Origin: Synergistaceae bacterium
Lineage (GTDB): Bacteria; Synergistota; Synergistia; Synergistales; Aminobacteriaceae
Direction of reading: 5' to 3'
Length of the DNA: 63,959 bases
Assembly: GCA_017443985.1 (NCBI GenBank)
Contig: JAFSXR010000059.1
Coordinates: 1 to 63,959, forward strand
How positions within the stretch are numbered: position 1 is the stretch's first letter; every line of letters starts with the position of its first letter. Of the stretch, positions 58,039 to 63,959 are shown one piece after another. Below the pieces are notes generated by a model, which saw only the letters and a list, made by a program, of their open reading frames with translations, did not search any database and was not told where the DNA came from. Both the position numbers and the translations under genes were made by a program.

Positions 58039-59382
58039 ATGGCAAAGAATGCACTCGAAGCGCGTTATGATTACATGACAAAGACTCCCGTGAATAAATT
58101 AATCACTGTTCTTGCGATCCCTACGATTATCAGCATGATGGTTACGAATTTATATAACATGGCAGATACTTTTTTTGTAGGCCGGCTTTCTACACAGGCT
58201 ACGGCGGCGGTCGGTGTTGTCTTGCCGTTGATGAATATAATTCAGGCTGTCGGATTTTTTTGCGGACACGGCTCCGGCAATTACGTCTCGCGTAAACTCG
58301 GCGCAGGGGAAATCAAAGAAGCTCAGGAGATGGCCTCGACCGGGTTTGCTCTCGCGTTTTTGATGGGCGGTGTAATTCTTTCGTTCGGCCTCATAAAATT
58401 AACGCAGTTTTCAATTTCGCTCGGAGCTACTGATGAAATTATAAAAGACACGCAGGACTATATGAGAATAATTTTAATAGGCACTCCGTTTATGACCTCG
58501 CAGATTGTAATTAATAATCAGCTCCGTTTTCAGGGCAGTGCTTTTTATGCGATGATAGGGCTTGTAAGCGGCGCAATATTAAATATTTTTCTTGACCCCT
58601 TATTTATTTTTACGTTCGGTCTCGGCGTGGGCGGCGCGGCTCTTGCTACGATATTGAGCCAGCTTGTGAGCTTTTTTATTTTGTTTTACGGCTCGACTAA
58701 AGGCGCAAATATTCGAATACATTTCAAAAATATAAGATTAAATGCTCATTATTTATTGCAGATAATTAACGGCGGATCACCTTCGCTTGCTCGCAACGCT
58801 TTAATAAGTATCTCAAGCATTTTATTAAACAGGACAGCCGGAGAAATTGCAGGCCACGCGGCTATTGCGGGAATGTCGGTCGTAAACCGCGTAATGATGT
58901 TCGCAAATTCCGCGTTAATAGGCTTCGGTCAGGGTTATCAGCCCGTGTGCAGTTATAACTACGGCGCAAAACTTTATGGCCGCGTCAAAGAGGGCTATAA
59001 ATTCTGCGCAGCTTACGGAACTTTATTTTTAATATGCCTCGCAATAATCAGCGAATTTTTTTCGGCGGAGATTATAAAATTTTTCAGAGACGATATTGAA
59101 GTTATTTTAGTCGGAAGCGTCGCGCTGCGCTGGCAGATGTTCACGATGCCGCTAAACGCCACGATAGTTATTTCAAACATGATGCTTCAGTCAATCGGGA
59201 AAGGAATACGCGCAACAATAACGGCTTCAGCACGGTCAGGAATATTTTTCATTCCGTCGATCTTAATCCTTTCAAAATTTTACGGTCTTTTCGGTGTCGA
59301 GATTGCCCAGCCCGTTGCGGACGTGTTCGCTTTTATTCTTGTTATTCCTTTGACGTTTTCAGTGTGGCGCGAAATGAATTAG
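58039..59382 (+). CDS. MATE family multidrug/metabolite exporter
   Basis: This 447-residue transporter has 12 predicted helices in two similar halves. Family features include PTIISMMVTNLYNMADTFFVGRLSTQATAAVGVVLPLMN (start of the first half) and NGGSPSLARNALISISSILLNRTAG (second half), with GFGQGYQPVCSYNYGAKLYGRVKEGYKF between helices 7 and 8. It exports cationic compounds with Na+ or H+. The sequence resembles the DinF/NorM-like branch, but substrate is open. The TAG stop lies in a TTAGGAG array. Confidence 0.93.
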   Translation: MAKNALEARYDYMTKTPVNKLITVLAIPTIISMMVTNLYNMADTFFVGRLSTQATAAVGVVLPLMNIIQAVGFFCGHGSGNYVSRKLGAGEIKEAQEMASTGFALAFLMGGVILSFGLIKLTQFSISLGATDEIIKDTQDYMRIILIGTPFMTSQIVINNQLRFQGSAFYAMIGLVSGAILNIFLDPLFIFTFGLGVGGAALATILSQLVSFFILFYGSTKGANIRIHFKNIRLNAHYLLQIINGGSPSLARNALISISSILLNRTAGEIAGHAAIAGMSVVNRVMMFANSALIGFGQGYQPVCSYNYGAKLYGRVKEGYKFCAAYGTLFLICLAIISEFFSAEIIKFFRDDIEVILVGSVALRWQMFTMPLNATIVISNMMLQSIGKGIRATITASARSGIFFIPSILILSKFYGLFGVEIAQPVADVFAFILVIPLTFSVWREMN

Positions 59383-59428
59383 GAGTTAAGAAGTAGGAAG
59401 TAGGAAGTAAAAAAACTCCTCACCCTAA
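59379..59428. repeat. Heptad/octad array between the MATE gene and the histidine kinase
   Basis: TTAGGAGTTAAGAAGTAGGAAG with two further octads, an A-run and ACTCCTCACCCTAATT in reverse sense, between two convergent genes. The first TAG is the MATE stop. Confidence 0.75.
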
Positions 59429-60829
59429 TTAAATTTTGAACGAACCTGTGATTTTTGTGCCTTGTCCGGGTGCCGATTTAATTTTCAAATTTCCACCCAT
59501 TAAAGACATTCGCTCGGTCATGCTTGCAAGTCCGCGATGGCCTTCGATTCTTAAAGCCTCATGATTAATTTTTTCGGACTCGAAGCCGTTTCCGTTGTCA
59601 ATAATTTCAAGCGTTATGTTATTTTCGCTGTCTTTGCTAAGCTGAATATGAACTTCGCTGGCTCCCCCGTGCCGCACGGCATTAGAGACGGCCTCTTGAA
59701 CAATTCTCAAGAGCGATAAAGATTTTTCGTTCTCAATGTCAATTTCTCTAGCGTCATCATCAAAATCAAAATCCGCGCTTACTTGAATATCATAAACCTG
59801 CGAGAGTCTTTCGGCCAATTCCGTGAGAGCTTCAACCAGGCCGAGATCCATCCACGGCGGGGCAAGTTCATCGCATAATGCCCTCAGCTCTCGAACGACG
59901 CTTTTAGCGATTGTCTCGGTTAATTTAATCCGCGCAACGTCGCTGTGATTTTCGTCGTCTATTGCCATGTGAAGCTGTTGAACGAGTGCCGTTATATCCT
60001 GTAACGGGCCGTCATGAATTTCTCTTGCCATGTCGACTCTTTCGCGCTCCTGCGCCTGAACAACATCACGGACATAGCGGTTTCTTAAATTATCGCGTTC
60101 GACCGCTGCCTGAGCAAAACGCTTTAGCGCATTATGAACGCTGTCAATCTCTTTTATTGCGTCCTTATTGGGATTTTCCGGGACATCTTCGCCGAGCGTC
60201 ATGTTATCAATTTCAGCGACCAGAGATTTTAACGGAATAACTAACCTGCTCCATAATAATTTTATTCCGACAAAACTGCTCAACGCAATAATAACAAGTA
60301 ATATCGGCCATATTCTGACGACTCCGACAAGCCCTCCCAGTAACTGCGCCCACGATACAGCCGCAACGACGTAGCCTCCGCCTGCGCGTTTAACCGGATA
60401 AATTGCAAGAGTATACTGCGCACCCTCTCTGTCCTCAACTTTTACGGCCTTGCCTACAGGAAGATCGCTCCGCCATATTGCCGCAATATTAATCGTGCCG
60501 GGCGAAGCTATAATTATTCTTCCGCTGTTGTCGATTAGGGCGACCCAGCCGGGAATTGACGGCCCCCACGAAAAAAACGGGAAGCGCGAAAAATCCCTCA
60601 GCATTGAAAAATTCCAAACGTCAGCGTCCGTGCTTAAATGATAAGACATGCTCTCGGCCAAGTCCTGAACGTAAGAACTGACTGCGGCCTCCATTGCGCG
60701 TTCCTGACTGACCATTCCGGCTACAGCTACCAGAAGCACCGCTACCGTCGGCAAAATCAAAGCGCATAATAAAAAGGCCAAAAAATGTGCTCTTGGCCTT
60801 GCAAAAAAATTTCTTACTTTAGAAATCAA
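59429..60829 (-). CDS. NarL-group sensor histidine kinase
   Basis: This 466-residue membrane sensor has an N-terminal helix (about 15-38), an extracytoplasmic domain (about 40-170) and a second helix near 175-195. A HAMP-like segment and the HisKA_3 domain follow, with RVDMAREIHDGPLQDITAL carrying the phosphorylated His (about residue 276). The HATPase_c domain (about 375-466) has RIVQEAVSNAVRHG (N box), IIDNGNGF (G1) and HRGLASMTERMSLMGGNL. It is paired with the response regulator that precedes it in the transcript. The input signal is unknown; the sensor domain has no cysteines and no recognised motif. Confidence 0.92.
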   Translation of the reverse strand: MISKVRNFFARPRAHFLAFLLCALILPTVAVLLVAVAGMVSQERAMEAAVSSYVQDLAESMSYHLSTDADVWNFSMLRDFSRFPFFSWGPSIPGWVALIDNSGRIIIASPGTINIAAIWRSDLPVGKAVKVEDREGAQYTLAIYPVKRAGGGYVVAAVSWAQLLGGLVGVVRIWPILLVIIALSSFVGIKLLWSRLVIPLKSLVAEIDNMTLGEDVPENPNKDAIKEIDSVHNALKRFAQAAVERDNLRNRYVRDVVQAQERERVDMAREIHDGPLQDITALVQQLHMAIDDENHSDVARIKLTETIAKSVVRELRALCDELAPPWMDLGLVEALTELAERLSQVYDIQVSADFDFDDDAREIDIENEKSLSLLRIVQEAVSNAVRHGGASEVHIQLSKDSENNITLEIIDNGNGFESEKINHEALRIEGHRGLASMTERMSLMGGNLKIKSAPGQGTKITGSFKI

Positions 60830-60833
60830 AACT

Positions 60834-60846
60834 CCTAACTCCTACT
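60834..60846 (-). repeat. Short TTAGGAG pair between response regulator and kinase
   Basis: Minus strand reads GTAGGAGTTAGGAGTT after the regulator stop; a minimal two-unit array. Confidence 0.55.
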
Positions 60847-60850
60847 TGAA

Positions 60851-61492
60851 TTAATCGTCCTCTAAAAGTTCTTCCAGAGTAACGACTCCGTATTTAAGAG
60901 CGAGCAGTAACGCTTCAGTTTTGTTGCGCGAGCCGAGCTTGTCATAAATCGAAGCTAAATGCGTCTGCACCGTTCTTTCACTTATGAAAAGCCTGCGTGC
61001 AACTTCTTTGCTTGAAAGCCCCTGCGCCGCTAATAAAAGCACTTCACGCTCTCTTGTTGAAAGAGGCTCCGGCGAAAAATCGTCCATGCCCATAACAGAA
61101 GCAACTTCGGGGTCAAGATACAGACAGCCTTTGGCCACAGTTGTGATTGCCGTTGTCAATTCTTTCGGGCTGACGGTCTTTAAGACAAAACCGCGTGCGC
61201 CTGCACGAAGAGAAGCTATAACATACTGCTGGGCATCGTATGAAGTCAGCATTATAATAGCCGTGTTAAGTCCCTCAGCCTTGACTTTTTGAGCTACTTC
61301 CACTCCGTTCATTTCGGGCATACGAATATCAAGCAGAACAACATCAGGCCGAAGAGATTTGATTAAATTCCAAGCCTCTACGCCGTCTTCAGCTTCTGCA
61401 ATAAGTTCAAAATTTGGCTCTCGCCTGACAAACTCCGCAATTCCTGAACGTGTCAGCGGGTGGTCGTCAGCAAGTAAAATTCTTATAGCCAT
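60851..61492 (-). CDS. NarL/FixJ-family response regulator
   Basis: This 213-residue regulator has a receiver domain (about 1-120) with the acidic pocket (LLADDHP), the phosphorylated Asp in PDVVLLDIRMPEMNG (about residue 55), and Thr and Lys in IIMLTSY and VLKT. The LuxR-type DNA-binding domain (about 145-205) reads LSTREREVLLLAAQGLSSKEVARRLFISERTVQTHLASIYDKLG. It lies 21 bp before the histidine kinase gene and is its partner by position and type. Target genes are not visible. Confidence 0.94.
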   Translation of the reverse strand: MAIRILLADDHPLTRSGIAEFVRREPNFELIAEAEDGVEAWNLIKSLRPDVVLLDIRMPEMNGVEVAQKVKAEGLNTAIIMLTSYDAQQYVIASLRAGARGFVLKTVSPKELTTAITTVAKGCLYLDPEVASVMGMDDFSPEPLSTREREVLLLAAQGLSSKEVARRLFISERTVQTHLASIYDKLGSRNKTEALLLALKYGVVTLEELLEDD

Positions 61493-61551
61493 CTTAAATT
61501 AATCATCTCCAAATAATTTTTAGCTTGCTTAAAGGAATATTTTACCATTCT

Positions 61552-62118
61552 TTACATTCCTATTAATTTTTCAACGGACCTGAGAGCCTTTATTGTCTCG
61601 TTGATGACATCATCAAGCGGCATGTTCATTTTTTCCGCGCCCTGCTTTATGATTTCGCGGTTCACTCCGCGTGCGAAGGCTTTGTCTTTCCATTTTTTCT
61701 TGACGGATTTTAATTCCAAGTCGGCCAAAGATTTTGAGGGTCTCACAAGCCCGGCCGTAATTATTAAGCCCGTAAGCTCATCAACTGCGAATAAAGTTTT
61801 CTCAAGATTATTTGAAGGCTCAACGTCCGAACATATCCCAAAGCCGTGAGACTGCACGGCATGAATAATATCTTCGTCAACTCCGGCCTCCCTTAAAAGC
61901 TCCGGCGCAACGTGGCAATGTTTTTCGGGCGTTTCCGTCGTCATCTCCCAGTCGATGTCGTGAAGAAGTCCGACAATTCCCCATAAATCCGGGTCCTCGT
62001 TAAAAATTTCCGCAAAGTGCCTCATCGTGCTTTCAACGGCTATCGCGTGATGAATGTGAGACTCTTCTTTGTTATATTTTTTCACAAGCTCCATAGCCTG
62101 TTCTCTGGTCGGTATCAT
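61552..62118 (-). CDS. HD-domain hydrolase
   Basis: This 188-residue protein has an HD domain with His in EESHIHHAIAVESTMRHFAE and the HD pair in WGIVGLLHDIDWE, then PEKHCHVAPELL and a conserved Asp in DELTGLI. This pattern is that of small HDIG-type metal phosphohydrolases, often acting on nucleotides. Length is typical. It overlaps the DUF1622 gene by 4 bp in the same operon. Substrate unknown. Confidence 0.85.
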   Translation of the reverse strand: MIPTREQAMELVKKYNKEESHIHHAIAVESTMRHFAEIFNEDPDLWGIVGLLHDIDWEMTTETPEKHCHVAPELLREAGVDEDIIHAVQSHGFGICSDVEPSNNLEKTLFAVDELTGLIITAGLVRPSKSLADLELKSVKKKWKDKAFARGVNREIIKQGAEKMNMPLDDVINETIKALRSVEKLIGM

Positions 62119-62444
62119 TCTAAATTCGCCTCTTCCGTTTTAATTTCCCAGTGTATTAAAAGCGTCAGCGCACCCCTCAAAAGTATAATCGCTCCCAAAA
62201 TCGCAAGCTCGCTCCATTCTCTTACTATAACGGTGCGCAAAACCTCGCCGCCTAACTTAAATTCAAGAGCAAGCGCAATTCCTTTCGCAAGAGTCAATCT
62301 GACTTTAGGGTCGCGGTGAACACAGCCCCATATGCTTTTCATGGTTGTAAACAGCAAAGTAGTTACGCCCGTACATTCAAGCACGAACACTCCCCACTGG
62401 ACAACAACCTGAAAAATCTGCTCGGCATGATGCAAAAGTTCCAT
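62115..62444 (-). CDS. DUF1622 family membrane protein
   Basis: This 109-residue protein fits DUF1622. It has two or three membrane segments (about 14-34, VVQWGVFVLECTGVTTLLF, and about 78-98, ELAILGAIILLRGALTLLIHWEI). LTLAKGIALALEFKLGGEVLRTVIVREW in the middle is the family hallmark. No function is known for the family. It lies 4 bp into the HD gene and 3 bp after the M48 protease gene stop, so all three are one transcript. Confidence 0.82.
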   Translation of the reverse strand: MELLHHAEQIFQVVVQWGVFVLECTGVTTLLFTTMKSIWGCVHRDPKVRLTLAKGIALALEFKLGGEVLRTVIVREWSELAILGAIILLRGALTLLIHWEIKTEEANLE

Positions 62445-62447
62445 TTT

Positions 62448-63089
62448 TTATTCCTTCAGCGATTTTGCTTTGTCCATTAAGTGCTTTAATCTTCTCGCAG
62501 TCGGCGGATGAGAATTAAAGCCGCTTGGGCTTGTTACGTAATTATTATCCTGAAAGGCTTTCATGGCTCTGTATAAACCGTAGGGGTCGTAGCCGGCTTT
62601 CTTTAATAATTCCGTGCCGTAGTCATCGGCTTCAACCTCTTGGCCGCGACTGAAACCGCTCTCGGCTAAATTCATTCCTACGCTTCCGACGGCCTGCGCG
62701 ACTTTTCCTGCATTTCCTCCGATTTTGCTGAGCCCCAGCCCGGCAATATTCCAGAGCACATTGCGCCCTACACCTTTGTTATAGTGTCCGAGCCTGACGT
62801 GTCCAATCTCGTGGCCTAAGACTCCGGCTATTTGTTCTTCGGTGTCAAGAATTTTCATCAAGCCCTGAGTTACATGTACGCTGAAATCTTTTTCGGATTT
62901 GAATTTTACCCAAGCGTTAGGCGAGTCGTCTTTCTCGTAATTTATTTGTACGACTTCAAAGCCGTCCGCTTCGGCAATTCTTTTCCAAGCCGCATTGACG
63001 ACATCGCTGCTGATTGCGCCCCAAGCACACGAAGAAAAAACGGATAAAATCAAAGAAAGAATTAAACCGGAAAAAATTTTTTGCTTCAT
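62448..63089 (-). CDS. Exported M48 family metalloprotease
   Basis: This 213-residue zinc protease is exported through a signal peptide with a lipobox-like SSCAW near residue 21. The zinc motif GVLGHEIGHVRLGH (HExxH, about residue 95) and the third ligand Glu in EVEADDYGTELLKKAGYDP are intact. NSHPPTARRLKHL is the typical C-terminal motif. It resembles the short BepA/LoiP-like envelope proteases that remove misfolded outer-membrane proteins. First gene of the three-gene unit with DUF1622 and HD. An AGGGAGGGA site stands before the start. Confidence 0.92.
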   Translation of the reverse strand: MKQKIFSGLILSLILSVFSSCAWGAISSDVVNAAWKRIAEADGFEVVQINYEKDDSPNAWVKFKSEKDFSVHVTQGLMKILDTEEQIAGVLGHEIGHVRLGHYNKGVGRNVLWNIAGLGLSKIGGNAGKVAQAVGSVGMNLAESGFSRGQEVEADDYGTELLKKAGYDPYGLYRAMKAFQDNNYVTSPSGFNSHPPTARRLKHLMDKAKSLKE

Positions 63090-63159
63090 GATAAAAATAT
63101 CCCTCCCTTAGAAATTTTTATTTTTATAAAATTAAATAATTTTACTCGAAAAATGTCAA

Positions 63160-63465
63160 CGGAAAAAAATTTAATATGAGTGCTATAATAAAATAAAATT
63201 GTTATCTTAAAATTTTAGAAAGGAAGTTATAAAAATTCAAAGTCAATCGGCTCTCCTCAAAAAAATCTTGTGTATTAACCTCTTGATGAGGGCCGGGTGC
63301 GTGTGTCCAATACTCCATATTTTGGACTTCGGACAGGGCACTATTACCCCCCTCCAAACTTTCATAAGACAAAAAACAAAATTGGCGTGTTCACTAGGTG
63401 TCATTTTCGTGTACACCGCTTGTATTTGTTTGTTTAATTTCATCTTATAGGAGGCATCTTTTTTA
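63160..63465 (+). other. Long unexplained leader of the right-end gene
   Basis: An extended -10 (TGCTATAAT, 63181-63189) lies about 280 bp before the start at 63466. In between, one plus-strand frame stays open for 52 codons (63279-63437) without an ATG near its beginning; it reads, for example, TGHYYPPPNFHKTKN. Possible stems such as GTCCAA/TTGGAC (around 63308-63330) are present. The GC-richer composition of 63280-63350 differs from usual intergenic sequence here. No known riboswitch is recognised. Confidence 0.4.
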
Positions 63466-63959
63466 ATGAACAAATACACAATGAAATTTTTTATTTTTGT
63501 GTCTATCGCTTTTGTAATGTTAGGAGCATGTTCAGCGTTTGCCGCTAAAATCGGCAGTCAGCCAATGACAACGGTTGAGGACGTTGTTGCGGCTACAGGC
63601 GTTAATCCTGCACTGAAAAAAGATTCGTTATTGTATGTTCTACATGATAAAAACAGCGGCAATGTTGAATTTAGATACGTCCGCTTCGGTGATAAATACG
63701 CTCTTGAAACTGAGAAAGATGGCAAAACCATTTTCAAGACACAGACATCGGATAAAAATCACAAACTCAGCGGACTATATCCGGCAGTCTCGAAAAATTA
63801 CACAAATTCAACCCTTCCGCCCGCTGTCGTAATGGCCGGGCCTCTTACAGAAGGAAGTTCAACGTACAACTTAAATCTCTATCAGGTATCTAAAAGCGGT
63901 AATACTGTTTCAGTAACGGAAAAAAATCCCGTAAAAACAGGAAATACATACGTAACGTA
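63466..63959 (+). CDS. Secreted protein of unknown function, 5' part only
   Basis: The frame starts at ATG 63466 behind TATAGGAGG and stays open to the window end (164 codons seen). A signal peptide is clear (MKFFIFVSIAFVMLGACSAFA, cleavage near AFAA; a lipobox-like LGAC is also possible). The mature part is beta-rich, with ATGVNPALKKDSLLYVLHD, FRYVRFGDKYALE, and many Thr, Lys and Ser. It may be another surface protein with a Synerg-CTERM end beyond the window. The C terminus and any domains are not visible. Confidence 0.75.
   Translation, partial: MNKYTMKFFIFVSIAFVMLGACSAFAAKIGSQPMTTVEDVVAATGVNPALKKDSLLYVLHDKNSGNVEFRYVRFGDKYALETEKDGKTIFKTQTSDKNHKLSGLYPAVSKNYTNSTLPPAVVMAGPLTEGSSTYNLNLYQVSKSGNTVSVTEKNPVKTGNTYVT

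Noticed and set aside
63243-63479. Minus-strand 78-codon frame over the leader
   Set aside because: It overlaps the start and signal peptide of the right-end gene and has no ribosome site or known similarity. Treated as a shadow.
1-63959. tRNA and rRNA genes
   Set aside because: I scanned for T-arm-like GTTCGAATC words and rRNA landmarks on both strands and saw none; a covariance search would be needed to be certain.

Overview
The window is about 64 kb of bacterial chromosome, AT-rich between genes and densely coding. It most likely comes from the phylum Synergistota (Synergistes/Cloacibacillus-like, probably gut-associated). The best marker is the large secreted protein at 20.5-23.3 kb, which ends in a GCNGGFG motif, a hydrophobic stretch and a basic tail, the form of a Synerg-CTERM sorting signal. 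Amino-acid transporters, orphan solute-binding lipoproteins, a YedE/TusA selenium-sulfur pair and a CDC48-type AAA ATPase agree with this. No rRNA, tRNA or CRISPR array was found.

Layout. 0-1.8 kb: the start of a conjugative type IV secretion operon on the minus strand (trbB, trbC, trbD), running off the left edge. 2-5 kb: a secreted esterase and two orphan solute-binding proteins. 5.2-15.4 kb: housekeeping genes (CDC48-like ATPase with rluD, amylosucrase, J-domain protein, ymdB and rny, YedE/TusA). 15.7-20.4 kb: a livKH(MG)F branched-chain amino-acid transporter with LivM and LivG fused. 20.5-24.8 kb: the Synerg-CTERM protein, a DtxR-FeoA regulator and a GNAT acetyltransferase. 24.8-32.7 kb: a cell-envelope operon (unknown gene, ftsE, ftsX, two LytM/M23 proteins, ctpA, purA) with a dead toxin-antitoxin gene inside it. 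32.8-36 kb: a live antitoxin/YoeB-like toxin pair, recA, larC. 36-42.6 kb: a six-gene iron uptake locus (FTR1, P19, DUF2318, two FtsX-like permeases, ATPase) in the order of the Campylobacter p19 locus. 42.9-53 kb: a hydrolase, an exported aldo/keto reductase, metY with an Rrf2 regulator, an S9 peptidase, a GGDEF protein, NCS2 and AGCS permeases. 53.2-59.4 kb: small genes including a ZapA-like protein, then rplI-dnaB, an LprI-like protein, a second solute-binding protein of the unusual type, and a MATE exporter. 59.4-63.1 kb: a two-component system, an HD protein, a DUF1622 protein and an M48 protease. The window ends inside a secreted protein that has a long leader.

Three observations stand out beyond ordinary gene content. 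(1) A dispersed intergenic element of about 100-130 bp, five copies, starts with two GGGGACTACA units and is preceded in every copy by a -10-like hexamer in the same orientation. One reading frame through it is conserved in a protein-like way. (2) Short arrays of a 7-8 bp unit (TTAGGAG/TTAGGAA and variants) lie directly behind stop codons at more than 15 places. They supply the TAG stop of about ten genes and often form inverted pairs that fold as hairpins. (3) Two paralogous solute-binding proteins (3.2-4.0 and 57.2-58.0 kb) carry the two halves of the SBP_bac_3 fold in swapped order, which looks like a circular permutation.

All functional calls come from reading the sequence and from remembered family features. 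No database search or structure calculation was run.
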